Shown here in pieces: positions 33,600 through 46,159 of a stretch of DNA of 64,000 nt. Origin of the DNA: Arctopsyche grandis. Its lineage: Eukaryota > Arthropoda > Insecta > Trichoptera > Hydropsychidae. Under the pieces are notes generated by a model. That model was not told the DNA's origin, made no database searches, and saw only the letters and a program-made list of their open reading frames with translations. The stretch covers positions 31,451,206 through 31,515,205 of the forward strand of contig NC_135360.1 of the NCBI RefSeq assembly GCF_051622035.1. The letters run 5' to 3'. Every line of letters begins with the position of its first letter. The stretch's first letter is position 1. The translations under genes were made by a program, and so were the position numbers.

Positions 33600-35160
33600 C
33601 TTTGTGACTTTTCTAAAATTCTTTAAAAATTTAAATAAAAAAACAAACATAAGACTTTGTATTATGCTTTGAGCTATCATGCTTTTAAAGCTTGACACTT
33701 AGCTTCATAACATTCACATATAATACAATATATAATACATATATTGTATTATATGTACATAAAAATATGAGGCTTGTAAAAATGTACTATTTATTTATAC
33801 AGTGTAGTTATTCATAAAATATACAATATGAAGTGTGTACTATTTATTTATAAAATAGACAATATGAAGTGAAAACCGATTTAAAAATTGATAGCAGAAC
33901 CTGTATCGACATTCGATATACAATATACGTAAATGCATGGTATCATTGCAGTTTTATATGGTTTTAAATCCGTTGGAATTATATACATGTACATATTGTA
34001 ATATTTATCATTTTATAACAGATTCCAAAGGTCTTTAAAATATAATATACCTATACCGAGTGAAATAAAACGTTTTTGCATTCTCTTTGAATGTTCTCTT
34101 GCCTCGCTTCGAGTAAGAGATAGTGCGAAAAAAATATGTTAACATTATGTCTTGTTAACATTAGAAGTGTCGTGTCACAAAGGACGAAGTCACATTCAAA
34201 AGTCATTGCGAAAATGCTCGCGTCACGACGTGAAAATTTTACTAAAAACATGTTTTTCTACACATACGCATAATAAATACTATGTATGTAGAACTATTCA
34301 ATGTTTTCTCTATAATATATTTTCCTTATTTCGGTCTAAAACAAAAGTCGATCGGAAAACTGTGGTTTGAATATTATATGTACGTACGTATATTTGAAAT
34401 CCGCATTTAATTTAAAAATAATTCTAAAAAAATCAAGCTAATGAACTCATGTTTGACTTATAAAGGTCAAAATCCTTATTTAGTATACTTGCTTGTTTTG
34501 GTTGCGTTTTAAACGTGAACGTTGACAGATTAATGGATGCTATGTATGTATGTATTTCTACAGTCGTTTTCTTTATTTGTATTGAAATGTATTATTAAGT
34601 CTATTTTAAATATGTATATATATTTATATTATACGGAAGATCTTAAGCAAACAAGTAAAATAGTAATTAAATATATTGAATGGCTAAAATAAAAAAAATA
34701 CAATAAAAAAAAATAGTGCCTTGGAAAAAATTCAAAGTAAACCCAAATATATATTATAAAATCAATTTTTATAAACCACTATTGTATATCGGAAACAAAT
34801 ATATACTTTAACTTTACTACATTGCGAGCTAAATTTGTTAGAATAAATTTTATTATAAAAACATTTTCACACTGATTAATTTATATTTTGACGAATTTTT
34901 CTTTTGAGGACATACTAATGTTATTTCTTTTAGAGAACCATAGAATGTATTATCAATTTATACATGTTATAGCTATAGACTCTTCGATATATTATAATGT
35001 GAAAAAGACCTTCTTGGAATTTTACCTGTTGTCGAAAAATAGCATTGAACCCTCAAACACTAATAAAGCAATAGCAATTGTGACAATGTACGTTAAGCAA
35101 TTATTATCTTTATATTACTAGTACAATATTGTGTGCAACAATTATCAACTTTATAATACT
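33600..35160. other. AT-rich spacer, nothing recognised
   Basis: Contains a 39-base AT palindrome near 33719-33758. The 77-codon plus frame at 34888-35121 has no recognisable motif. Confidence 0.4.
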
Positions 35161-35164
35161 AGGA

Positions 35165-35530
35165 ATATTTAAATATACATAGACTGAACGGCGACAACGG
35201 TTAATCGGAATGATATCGCACTGTGTGTGTGTGCGAAAATCCGGTCGAACAAAACGGAAAATAATGAAACGGAAAACACATTGCGATCGCGAGCCTCCAA
35301 CGTCAACCTTTTCAGACTTTTCCGGCTTCTGGTGCGAGAGGGGGGATCGGGGAAAGCGGTGTGAGCAACGCGGGGACTCGTAGGAGGGGTCGGAAAAGCG
35401 GGTTGGGTCGGAAAAGCGAGTTCAGAGTAAAATCCTCGTCGGAGAGCGGAGTGGGGATAACCGTTCCCACAACAAATATTCATCAGAAAATGTAATAGGC
35501 ACGGCCTTCTTCCGGTCTGCGGGATTGTAT
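35165..35530. other. GC-rich single-copy island, no gene recognised
   Basis: Repeated GGTCGGAAAAGCG motifs (35388, 35408) in a patch much richer in GC than its surroundings. A minus frame of 104 codons is rich in Pro, Thr and Ser and shows no domain. Function unknown. Confidence 0.35.
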
Positions 35531-35539
35531 GGGCGAAAA

Positions 35540-36039
35540 GGGGACAATGGCTTTTGTGCTAAAAGAGAGATATTCCTAAACACTTGTAGATTACGCACAT
35601 GTTTTTAATTATGCACGTATCAAATTTAACTAGACACAAACGTATAATGTATATTCTGATGATTTGTCCCATATTTTTACATATATTCGTGATTTGAATA
35701 GTACTTTCTGCACACCCGGTCGACTCCCTGCGGCAATTTCGCAGCAAGATCATTTGATATCTTGACATAGTTTGTGCTTTCCAATATTAATCAGGGTATG
35801 CGTCAGGACCAGGCCCGGCCCAAGGGTATATTTGCGCCCCTAAGCAGATTGGTTTCAGCGACCCTCCCCCCTTAAATTTTTAAACAATAAATTTCATGAA
35901 AGTTTTTTAAATTTTATGTTGAAGAAAAATATATTAGGACAAAATAGGCACGTTTTATTTTTTTATTCAAAATAGGCACGTTTTATGTGCAAAAATATTA
36001 AATTAAATAAAATGCGGATAGCAATGATTAAATACAGTA
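35540..36039. other. Spacer, nothing recognised
   Basis: AAAATAGGCACGTTTTAT occurs twice (35941 and 35970). No gene. Confidence 0.4.
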
Positions 36040-36175
36040 ATGATGAGTCTGAAGGGCGGATAGGAAGCGTGCTTTTTCCAAGAATTAGGGCGTTTTGGGT
36101 CTATTTACTAAGCTAAAAGCATAGCGAACAATTAAAAATGAACAGCACGCTTCCGGTCCTACCTCTAATGATGAC
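36040..36175. mobile_element. hAT-type MITE, copy 5
   Basis: The element is 36048-36167 (120 bp), ending CTTCCGGTCCTACCTCTA. Flanks are ATGATGAG (36040-36047) and ATGATGAC (36168-36175), one difference. The left terminal repeat is diverged (TCTGAAGGGCGGATAGGAAG). Confidence 0.7.
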
Positions 36176-36309
36176 ATAACTTTATTTTCCACAGTGAATT
36201 GTAGAATTTTATAGACTGACGATTATATTCGAAAGAAGAAATTCTTTCGAATATGATTGGTTAAAATATTTTATTTCATGAAGAAAATCCATCCCTTTAT
36301 AATATGCTA

Positions 36310-36490
36310 GTGGTTTTACCCGGCTTTACTGGGTATTTGTAATATAAACCGCTTAAAAATGGCCAATCTCATAATAAACAATTTATTTGAATAGTTATTT
36401 TTTATTAAATGTAACGTCACGGTTTCTACGAACCAACGATAGTTACATACATACAAAGTCTCTTTCGAAATTATATATTAGAAGATTATA
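36310..36490. repeat. Dispersed repeat J, copy 2
   Basis: GTGGTTTTACCCGGCTTTAC, ATATAAACCGCTTAAAAATG, TTTCTACGAACCAACGATAG and TCTTTCGAAATTATATATTA. This copy lacks the GC-rich minisatellite found in the 12.4 kb copy. Confidence 0.6.
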
Positions 36491-36493
36491 TAT

Positions 36494-36625
36494 TAGAAGA
36501 CAAAATGTACCCGACAATTAGTGCACTGACAAAATGTACCCGCGACAAAATGTTCACGCGACAATTGGTTCACGCGAAAAAATGATCACGCAACAAAATG
36601 TCCACGGAAATAACGTTCAAGCGAA
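36494..36625. repeat. Minisatellite of ACAAAATGT units
   Basis: Roughly seven imperfect copies of a 16-20 bp unit of type GACAAAATGT(A/C)CACGC. Confidence 0.65.
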
Positions 36626-36669
36626 ATGTTCAAAAGTCCTAAATTTTCCTATTTTAATGGAAACTTTTT

Positions 36670-37480
36670 ATTGTATTATATATATCTCTTGAACCTTTTG
36701 GACTTGAACCAATTGTCGCGTCCCCTTTTCGAACACCCTACGTATTAACTCCTATCGTCAAACTACACAATCAGATTGTCGTGGAACAAATTAGTTAAAA
36801 TTATAATTATACGTGTGTACGTGCGTGATTTTAAAGTTCCTAATTAATTTAAGGGCGTTTTTGTTGTTGTTGAATTGTTTTTTTTTTATTATTATATACG
36901 GGTTAGTTCAATATATTTTAAATAAATTAAAAAATCGCGTGCGCGAAGTAAAATAATGCTCTGTCGTTCGAAATTAACTAATGACATTATTAAAATTTGT
37001 AAACACGTTAAATTCGATCGTGTGTGAAATGTCGCCGATGAATTTTCACCGACCGGAAGTGAAGTTTGAAACGCGCTGAAATTTCCCTTTGTTCTGTTCG
37101 AGTTCTTTGAAATTTATCAGGCTGGAAATTTAACAAAGTTCGTAAAATGATAGTATTTCGACGAATTTCCGTTGACCTCTGTGTATTCTGAGGTGATTTT
37201 ATCATATTTTGCTGGAAAATGGTGGCTCGTAATTAATTTTTAGATTTTGCAATTGTTCAACGGTATAATTATTAACAACCATTATGTAAAACGTAGGAGT
37301 GACTTTTTATTGAAAAAGTTTTCACTGTAAGCGCCTCAAATAAATGATTATTAAAAGTTTTAAAACAAATTAAATTCCACTAAGTAATAAAACAAAAACA
37401 ATAAATAAAGGTAATAAAATGCTAATATTTCCCTCAATTCAAGATTCTAATAATTTAAACTTATTATTTATAAATGAGCC
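36670..37480. other. AT-rich spacer, nothing recognised
   Basis: No recognisable gene or repeat. Confidence 0.4.
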
Positions 37481-37489
37481 TTTATATTT

Positions 37490-37670
37490 GAAAATGGCGG
37501 TAGACCAATTTTCAGTTCCAAAAACACCATTTCTGTTTTTGGAACTGAAAATTAATTGGAACTGTTAATTCACAAATTGTAATCACTTATTTTAATTCAA
37601 TATTTCCAGAATCTATAAAAAGCATAATAAACTCATTACGAGCCACCAGTTTTTTTTAAATATTGTTAAA
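37490..37670. repeat. Dispersed repeat P, copy 1
   Basis: Shares CCAATTTTCAGTTCCAAAA, TAATTCACAAATTGTAATCA and GAGCCACCAGT with 51070-51235. In this copy ATTTTCAGTTCCAAAAACA is followed at once by its inverse, forming a hairpin at 37511-37554. Confidence 0.5.
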
Positions 37671-37679
37671 CATCTAAAG

Positions 37680-38150
37680 GAAGAATAAAAGCATTTAAAA
37701 ATCAATCGAATCATATCATCGTACATCTGGAAATAAACAAATCTAATTTTTTTCCACCTGCCAATTATAATATGTATGTAAATACAATAACAAAACTAAC
37801 TGGACAACTTTTTATCGTATAATATTTAATTCCACTGAAATTCAAATCTATCCAACAATAATTAACCTCATACGGTTCACTGATCTGTGAATTTGCAATA
37901 CTATTATTACCAACTAACTGTCCTACAAAGCACTTGCATAATTCAAATTCACCTATTAAAGTGCAATTCGCCAAACTAATACATAAAATTTTCCACCAGC
38001 ATCAAAACAAATGCACCGCGAAATATACAACTAAATACATACATAATATGTACATACCAAAATAATCATACAATTAATTGAAATTGAATTAGGCGCTTCA
38101 TTTTCAACGTGTGTATGTTCCATATATAAAATTAAATTAAATCAAATTTC
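37680..38150. other. AT-rich spacer, nothing recognised
   Basis: No recognisable gene or repeat. Confidence 0.4.
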
Positions 38151-38151
38151 A

Positions 38152-39095
38152 TATTGTTAAAGTCCAAAACGCTAGTTGTTATACATATGTACATATATTC
38201 CAACTGGCATTTTAGGTCATTCATATTCGAATACAATGCAACTAGTAAACTATATATGTATCTATAAGCGCAAATACAATTTCAACAATGTACGCCAGTA
38301 ACAATATAACAGTTGAATTTTGACAGCTCTGATGTTTTTGCGAATGCTTTAAAATTCAATAATGCGTCAATATTTGCTATATATTACAAATAAAGGTAAT
38401 GAGGGCCGTATTACAATAACTCTAAGAATGTGTTCAAAACAAAAATCTGACTTTCCAACTCAATTTATTAGTCGAGCGATATTTTCACGAAAACCTAACC
38501 TAACCATCTAACCTGGTGCCAATTTATAGTTTAATTGTATTTTCAATTATAATATATTTTGACCAGTTGGAATGTAATTCGCCACATGAATGTTACTTAC
38601 ATACGTTAGTTAGACGGAATATGTATATTCCAACTAGTCAAAATATATTCCAACTGAAAATATACTTCAATTCTAACCGTAGTTGGTACCAAGCTGGATG
38701 TAATATATTCTGGGTATTACGAATAAAGGTAATGAGTACCGTATTACGATAACTCTAAGAATATGTTCAAAACAAAAATGTGACTTGTGACTGAGTTTAC
38801 TAGTCGAGTGACGTTTTCACGAAAACCTAACCTATCCGTCTAACCTGGTACCAACTTATAGTTGAACTGTATTTTCAGTTGTAATATATTTTGACCAGTT
38901 GAAATGTAAATCACCACATGAATCAACTTACGTGGATTAGACGGAATATATTCCAACAAGTCAAAATATATTACAACCAAAAATACACTTCAACTATGAC
39001 GGTAGTTGGTACCAGGCTAGACGTAATATATATTCCAACTAGTCAAAATATATTACAACTGGAAGACACACTTCAACTGTAACATATACATATGT
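38152..39095 (-). mobile_element. 630-bp TIR repeat, copy with internal duplication
   Basis: Inverted relative to the copies at 8.8 and 62.4 kb. The part starting AAATAAAGGTAATGAG is repeated after about 333 bp (TAAAGGTAAT at 38391 and 38724) together with the GTATTCCAACTAGTCAAAAT blocks. The right end is CTTCAACTGTAACATATA, the inverse of the family's left end. Confidence 0.6.
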
Positions 39096-39099
39096 ATAA

Positions 39100-39890
39100 A
39101 TTGTGTGTAATAACTAATAAAACAAACAAGCTCGTCGACAATTGTTCATGTAAATAACAATCTGATGTGTTTGTGTTCAGTATATACATATGTACATATA
39201 TTATATAGGTATGTTCATACATTGTATATATTCATGATGCATTATTTATGAAAGTTTGCGACGCTCGCGACCGTCCATTACCGAACCGAGAGAGATACCC
39301 ATCTTTTGGACCTATTTGTAGGGATTATTAATGTGCCATAATTTGAATTTCCATTGTGTCTCGGCTCCGTGTTGGTTATTGACTAAATCGATGTCATTCA
39401 TTTAAGTCATTAACGAATTCAATATAAATAAATTCTCGTCGCGAGAAACACACATTAACACTCTACACCTACCGTGTGTGTGTGTGTGTGTTTTAAAAAT
39501 AAAACAGATTGTATTATTCGACTCTAATGGACAACGTGACCCGACGATTAAAATGGTCTGTTTCGTGTCTCGAAATGGTGAACAATCCTTCTGTTTCTAT
39601 GTATTTGCTTTCAAGTTATACATACATGCAAATTTATCTAATTGTCACTGATATGGTTATGTCAACAGTGGAATTCGTAATCGCAAGCACATAGATTGCA
39701 CTCGATGAATGGAATGTATTGATTTTTTAAGCCGTACAATTTTCTTCGTAGTCCTGTAATGTTTTAACAATTTTATGGCATACATTTGTAAACGTACATT
39801 TGTCCGCAGACAAATTGGCAGACAATTCTATAGCAGATCGTCTATCGTAGCTATTTTTCAACGACTAGAAACTTGGCTGCTAACAGACAG
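39100..39890. other. Spacer with a (TG)n run
   Basis: TG repeat at 39474-39491. No gene recognised. Confidence 0.4.
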
Positions 39891-39899
39891 TGACGTGGC

Positions 39900-40075
39900 T
39901 GACTATGAGAGAATGAAAAAGGTGCAAGAAATGCCACAGGGGAGATAAGGAAGATGAAATATTAATAGAAATTTGTATAGAATGAGATGGATGAAAGCTA
40001 CCCAAAATAGAGAAGAATGGAAGCGTGTTGTAGAGGCTTTCATCCTGCAGTGGATAGTGAATGGCTATAAATCAA
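39900..40075 (+). pseudogene. RTE-type LINE 3' remnant
   Basis: AGAATGAGATGGATGAAAGC, then AATAGAGAAGAATGGAAGCG and GCTTTCATCCTGCAGTGGAT follow the codons for MRWM, NREEWKR and AFI-QW, the last exon-like block of the RTE element. Too short and broken to function. Confidence 0.6.
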
Positions 40076-40154
40076 GGGACCCAACCTTTTGCTACTTTTC
40101 AACTAAATTTTCATGGTAATCGATTTGTAATAACTAATAACTAATAAGTAATAA

Positions 40155-40204
40155 GATTTGTAAAATAAGTTATTACTAATAAGTAATAACTTATTTTACA
40201 AATC
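40155..40204. repeat. Perfect inverted repeat, 23-bp arms, 4-base loop
   Basis: Starts GATTTGTAAAATAAGTTATT and ends with its exact inverse; surrounded by further TAATAACTAATAAGTAATAA runs. Confidence 0.9.
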
Positions 40205-40439
40205 GATTATTACTAATAACTTAATAAGAATCTTACGATTTTTGTTTGTTTTTTTAGTTCTTAAATTTTAAAATATGCATTTTAAAATATAAAATATAAA
40301 ATACTTAAAAAATTTTCTTAATTATTTTTATAAATATGAGTATTTTTCTGGATTCAATTGTTATGTTGTGAATATCTTACAACCTATGTATGTACTTATA
40401 TTACGCTTAATTGATATTTTCCTTTAATGTTATTTATGA

Positions 40440-40900
40440 GACTTCCAAAATCTTTATTGCTTTAGTTGCATTTTTCTCACGACTCAATGCTATCTGCGTG
40501 ACGAATTCTGTGCATCTACTCAACCATTTCTCGATACATTCAAAACACATATGTTAACACTAAAAATATCTTTTTAAATAACTTTATTTCTTATTCTCAC
40601 GCCACCAGCGTGACAAATTATGTTTCCCTCAAATATCAAAACCCTTCTTAATCCGCACGACGAATTGTGTATCCGACCTCAAGGGATACATATGCAAAAA
40701 TATTGTCTTTAATTAATTTTATAGTTTTACCAGCATTTTTCACACGACTCGACTCGAATCGTATTCCCTCAAAACCCTTTTAAAGCTGCGTAACTAATTG
40801 TGTGAAAACCATTTCTCGATACACTCAAGGGTCAAAGTATTAAAGTCTTAAGATATTGTTTTACTTAACTCGAGTTCCTCCCTAAAAATATTATTTTCTC
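40440..40900. repeat. Degenerate tandem units
   Basis: Blocks of type TTTCTCACGACTC, GCGTGACGAATTNTGTG and CCATTTCTCGATACA.TCAA recur at about 100-130 base spacing (40477, 40598, 40648, 40740, 40810) with much decay. No class assigned. Confidence 0.45.
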
Positions 40901-40965
40901 ACGAGCTATGATTGGTCCAAATTGTTACCTCTATCGAATATATACTGATGTTAAACATATGGAAC

Positions 40966-41110
40966 ATCACTTGCGATCAAACACTCTAACTGATCACTTG
41001 CGATCGAACCGTCACTTGCGATCGAACCGTCTCTTACTAATCACTGACTTACAATTGAACCGTCTAACTAGTGACTCGCGATTAAACTGCCTAACTAGTT
41101 AACTACTAAC
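40966..41110. repeat. Minisatellite of CACTTGCGATCGAACC units
   Basis: CACTTGCGATC recurs at about 40970, 40997 and 41012 and, with changes, to 41090, mixed with AACTAGT motifs. The 64-codon frame across it is a product of the repeat. Confidence 0.7.
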
Positions 41111-41507
41111 TAGTAATGTGTAATAAAAACCATGTACATTAATCTCGTGTATACTTACTAAAATTAAAGAAGATCTTATAAAAAAAATACTGTGACTATA
41201 ATATTTGTACACCATCTCCTTCTCGTCCCCGTAACACAATACATTCCATCTATAAGAAGATTTTAACTGTTTAACTCTGTCATTTTGCAATTCAATCAAC
41301 TGTAATTCTAAATTTCCCATATGTATCGGAAAAAGTATTACTATGTATGTTTTGTTAGACTTTCATTCATATTTGAAGGTGATGATAAGAAATTGCAAAT
41401 TTTATGAAGCTCTTTTAAGTGTGTAAACCTCTTATTAAATTAATTCAATTTTTTTTTTGTTGTTTTAAAAGCCATTCATTTTTACGAGGCTTTTATTAGT
41501 TTCAATT

Positions 41508-41660
41508 TACCAATTGGTCTGACAGACTACCTACATTCTTCCGATCGCTTTGAATCTTTACCAATTTGCGAAGTTTGTTTACCGGTTTGGAGATTTCAAT
41601 TGGATCCATTAAGTCGACGGTGAAGTATAATCGTAAAAACACGTTTAAGAATCCAAAAAA
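41508..41660 (+). repeat. Short dispersed repeat shared with 12787-12850
   Basis: AATTGGTCTGACA, CTACATTCTTCCGATCG and AATTTGCG appear in the same order at both sites. Class unknown. Confidence 0.4.
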
Positions 41661-41669
41661 TTTGGAGAA

Positions 41670-43720
41670 GGTGGCAGCTCACTCACTGTCAATAGTCTTG
41701 TTTGTTTGATTTCAATTGCTTCCGCTAATTCGATGATGAAATATAATCGTAATAATTTAAGATAAGGCACATTATTGCCCCTTCAGGCAATAATTCTCGA
41801 AACCTAACAAAAACATATCCTCTCTTCAACCATAACAAATGTGTCTCAACATCTTCCAAAAGAATTTAAAATTTTCTTCTCCAAAAAGCTTTTATTTTAA
41901 TATATGGAAATCATTATTATTTTCAAAACACACAATCATAATTGAGATCGACCGTTCGATCGCAATCCACCGGTTGGGAATGATGAATCATCATTTACAG
42001 CAAAGGTTGGATTGATGACGATGAAATCACGAAAGATCTGTCTACCGTAAGGTTTATTGTATCGTCTACGACAAATTTAATAGCCAGATACCCTACAATA
42101 GACATATCTGCCGATAAGTCTCTCCATGATTCACCTTAATTACATGTTTAAAGTAATGATTTTATTGTTACGCGAAGCTCTTGTTGTGTTAATTTTAATA
42201 TATTAATTTGAAATCGTTCCAAATGCGGTTCGCAATCTAATGAATAATATAATATCGTATAAAAATATTGCGACAAAATAGTTCAGAAACTTTGCTCACC
42301 GATAAGGGTCTCATTTTTTCTATCCTTCCCAAGAGTGGACATAAAAAATTGGTTGCATTTGTAAACCTCTATAGTTGAATATTTTGACTGTACGAATAAC
42401 TAAAAACATGTGTATTCTTCGGTCGAGATCAGGCTTTGTCAAGATAAGGAAAATAAAATTAATTTATTCTGGGACAGGATTACAATATTATGTATACCAC
42501 AGCACGTTTCCATCTCGACGATTAATGAAATACAAACACATACATAAGTATAACATTTAGACGATTTAGAGATAAACACCTTGCCAATTGTATTGATTTA
42601 AAATAGCAGTCAAATCAAGTATCACTTGAGAGCGTCTGACATAACGGTATCCATCGGTTTGAATGGTCTCTCTTCTACCTAAAGACAATTTACGACCAGT
42701 CAAAAGATAGATCCTAGTCCCTAGTTGTCGACTTCAATATATCACTCACTTGTAACTGCAGACTTCCTAAGCATACCAATTACATGTCACATTGCTAATA
42801 TTTCCTTCTTATGTTTCCACAACATTGCCATAAACACTGCCCATTGAAAGGAATCCAATTTTCAGTGGCTTTAATTAAACCTTTACTCCAACCAGCGTAA
42901 ACATGAAAGTCGTACAAATTAATTCAACATAATCGAAAATCAATATTGTCGTCTGATTATAATAAACAGAACGTTAACCTATTGATCGCTAGACTATTAC
43001 AATATCATTATGTAATCACACTAACGCCCCGCTTGAATGTATTGCATATAATTACAATTGAATAATATAATGTCAACGATTAATGCCAATCTTAAGCATG
43101 ACTTTTGTAATAAAAATATTATTAATTAAATTGACAACGTAATTACAATTAATTCAAAATCATATTATGCATACACTAATGCGTTAAATAGCTATCTAAC
43201 TAAACAGTATTCGAAGTAAACATACGAAATGAGAGTAAATATAAGCGATAAAATGCCAACAGACATATCAGCTGCCACCCCAGACGACATTTACAAAGGC
43301 ACTCAAACAGTTCTTAAACAAACGTTGAGGATTTATATGACAATATTTATTTGAGTAGGCTTCAACCTATTCTTATTTTCATGACCTATGCAGCTAATGA
43401 AAATTATTGACATTTTCGCGTGTGAATCTAAAATTTGAGCTAAACATATGGTTAGCTTCGACTTCAATTACACTACTCATCAGTTGCTAGCAACAAAATG
43501 TTTATGTTAGATTTGTGTTTCTATTTAAAAGCATGTTTGCTTCATATGCATATCTCAATTTATTGCGAGATCTAAACCAAATTCGCTAGGCTTATCTCCT
43601 CGGTAATGAAATCGAGCTTGTCTCTCAATATATTATTGCGATTTTACATAATATAAATGATGTAAATATTGTCCTATTTCATCTAGCAGTATTTTTAACT
43701 GTAAAACGTCGGTCTTTTCA
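41670..43720. other. Long AT-rich spacer, nothing recognised
   Basis: About 2 kb without a protein-like frame or a clear match to any repeat in the window. Confidence 0.45.
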
Positions 43721-43734
43721 TTTAATTACTAACC

Positions 43735-44330
43735 TCTTTTACGTTTCACATGGTTTTCGTGTATGCGGTCATTTTTTATATCCCTTATCTCTTATCCGAT
43801 CGTTTTCATACTTTGCCATATTGCTCATTTTGGTCATCAATATAAGTTAAGGTATCATCCGCAATTAGGATGGTGAAAAAATATCGTATTAGACACGTTT
43901 GAAAATACTGCATCGTATTACACGGTGACGTTTATCTGTCACATTCATCATTCACATCGGTAGTTTCAATACTTTTCGCCCTGCCATCTTGTTGTCAAAT
44001 TTTAATTATTTAAACGCCTATAACTTTTTCTTTTTTCACTCTATATTTTATAAAATTTGCTTTATAGGTTCTCGTTATCTCTAATATATAAATATTTATA
44101 GTTTTGTGGAGGCTTGCTGAGCCAACGGTCTTGGGTGCTGCCACACCGGCCTTTATGCAGGGTGGCAACACTGTTCGGTGAGTGACAGAATGACGTTTAA
44201 CACATAACCTCAAATCAAAACAAACTTTCTAACCAATACAGGCTTAATATATGTACACAGATCAAACAGTGATAGTTTTATTTTTAGTTATTAGTTATCA
44301 GCTGACTTAAGTTCTACTCCGGTTATATAA
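43735..44330 (+). repeat. Dispersed repeat D, copy
   Basis: Family blocks in order: CTCTTTTACGTTTCACATGG, CTTATCCGATCGTTTTCATA, TTTGGTCATCAATATAAG, AAACGCCTATAACTTTTTCT and TTCTCGTTATCTCTAATATA. The part at 44100-44170 (GCTTGCTGAGCCAACGGTCT) is not in other copies and may be an insertion. Confidence 0.6.
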
Positions 44331-44334
44331 CTAG

Positions 44335-44845
44335 TAAACTAAAAATTTTAAAATAAAAACCCTGGTAAAAAAAACTTTTTTAAATGCTAACCTTTTAGTT
44401 TTGTATATAATATTAATTTCATATCAATTTCACTACGTAGTAAAAAAAATTCTAATTAAGGATGAAATAAGGATGAAACTTATTGCAAACGCATGTAAAT
44501 GTAGACAAATATCAACAGTATATTATATGTAATAGTATAATTACAGTTGCTGTGAATAGTTATGTATATTTTAATGTGTAATTGAAATTTGTTTATTGTG
44601 AAGTTTTACGAAATAATGAAAAGTTTAGAAAAGAAAAATGCCATTAAATTAACTAAGGTATTGAATATGTTAAAATGTAGTTCTTAGGTACATAGTGGCA
44701 ATACGGTATATATGTATGTACATATAATATATTGAAGAAGTTAACCTACTAGAAGCTAGTAAAAATATTAAATTATGATGGACCGCCTCTTAATTAGCAT
44801 CTGAATTTATTTACCTATATTTCCTGAATAATATAGTAAAAAAAT
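44335..44845. other. AT-rich spacer, nothing recognised
   Basis: No recognisable gene or repeat. Confidence 0.4.
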
Positions 44846-44849
44846 ATAA

Positions 44850-45115
44850 AGAGTGAAAAAAGAAAGCGTTTAAACAATTGAAATCTGACATGGCGAAAAG
44901 TGAGAATAGTCTAAACAAACGCTGGATAAACGTCAGGCACTTATTCGTAGGAGAATTTTAAAACGCGTCTAATACGATATTTTTTCACCATCGTAATGGC
45001 GGAGGATACATTTACTTATATTGATGATCACAATGAGCAATATGGCAAAGTATGTAAACGATCAGATAAGAGGCAATTTTTTTCAGAATTGTAATCGTAA
45101 GTGAAACTAAAAGGA
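44850..45115 (-). repeat. Dispersed repeat D, inverted copy
   Basis: GAGTGAAAAAAGAAAGCGTT, ATTGATGATCACAATGAGCA, ATATGGCAAAGTATG and AAACTAAAAGGAGGTTTGT are the inverted family blocks. Confidence 0.6.
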
Positions 45116-45284
45116 GGTTTGTAAAAACTATCTTGAATAAAGATGCTGAGCTTCAAAAGACAATACATACAAGATCTGGAATGTTTTGACAATACGGGGG
45201 AATGAAGAGGGTATTTGACCATAGGGGGGAATGAAAATAGGGGGAATGAAGAGGATATATGTTTCGAAAATAAATAATTTCTCT

Positions 45285-45375
45285 TGAATCGAGATCAGCT
45301 CCCAGGATCGAGCCCAGCCGCCTCTCGGTGCTTAGTATCAACGCAACCACCGAGCTATGCTGCTGACTACATTTT
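45285..45375 (-). repeat. SINE head only (tRNA-like)
   Basis: In minus orientation: ATAGCTCGGTGGTTGCG (A-box-like) and GGGCTCGATCC (B box), followed by the start of the usual SINE sequence. The core and tail are missing. The stretch between the boxes is of normal length, but I see no sign of a cloverleaf, so not a tRNA gene. Confidence 0.6.
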
Positions 45376-45389
45376 CAGCATCGATATTT

Positions 45390-45545
45390 TTATTACTAGC
45401 CTCTTCTTAGCTCGCTTTCGATTTTTTCAGATGTTAATTGTTTAAACGCCTATAACTTTTTCTTTTTTCATTCTATATTTTATAAAATTAGCATTATAGG
45501 CTCACTTTATTTCTCTTATATATTTCTACTTCACTCGTAGGTTAT
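45390..45545 (+). repeat. Dispersed repeat D, partial copy
   Basis: CTTAGCTCGCTTTCGATTTT, AACGCCTATAACTTTTTC and TTCTATATTTTATAAAATT. Fused directly to repeat E on the right; the same fusion recurs at 47040-47230. Confidence 0.55.
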
Positions 45546-45554
45546 ATAATGATT

Positions 45555-46158
45555 GTTAACCCTCCCTCACCGTAGTGGGGTATGCAAGTGCCCCAATTTT
45601 TCCGTTTTTTGTAATAACTATGTGGTTTTCAAAGCTACACCCTATATTTCTTGTATTCCTAGAATGAACTACAAGAAATTTATTTTAATTGATTTTGTAT
45701 GATTTAGAAAAGGGGTACATCGTAAAAAAAAATTATACATTTCTACGTTCCAAAGTATGATTTAAAGGCGGTAGCGATAAGTCATATTTTTGACTGTTCG
45801 CTTGCATATTCATGTTGATCGATTAATGAATGCGAGAGAAAGAGACAGCTATATTTTCGTAAGCTATTGTTTTCGTCGCTTTTGGCGCGTGGCTATTGAT
45901 TCATGCAGTCACCTGTTGGCCTTACCTATGTACGTTTGCATGTCGATACTTGTCGTTATTTTTTAGTACAAAAATAGTCAAAAACATGCTATAGGACTAA
46001 AACTTTTTTATGTTGATGTATATTATTATTAATAATATATATATATTGAACCAATTTGTATTAAGAAAAGCTGTATTTGATTAAAAAAATACTGGGGTCT
46101 TACTCGACCCCGGTTCGGGACACTCAATCGGTCTTGACGCTCGTCATTCAAAGATTAA
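45555..46158 (+). repeat. Unclassified repeat family E, copy 2
   Basis: Starts TTAACCCTCCCTCACCGTAG and runs through TATTCCTAGAATGAACTACA, GTAGCGATAAGTCATATTTT and GTTGGCCTTACCTATGTACG to GACGCTCGTCATTCAAAG. This is the uninterrupted form that shows where copy 3 was broken. Confidence 0.6.
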
Positions 46159-46159
46159 A

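Noticed and set aside
34888..35121. 77-codon plus frame as a small gene
   Set aside because: AT-rich, no motif, no supporting signals.
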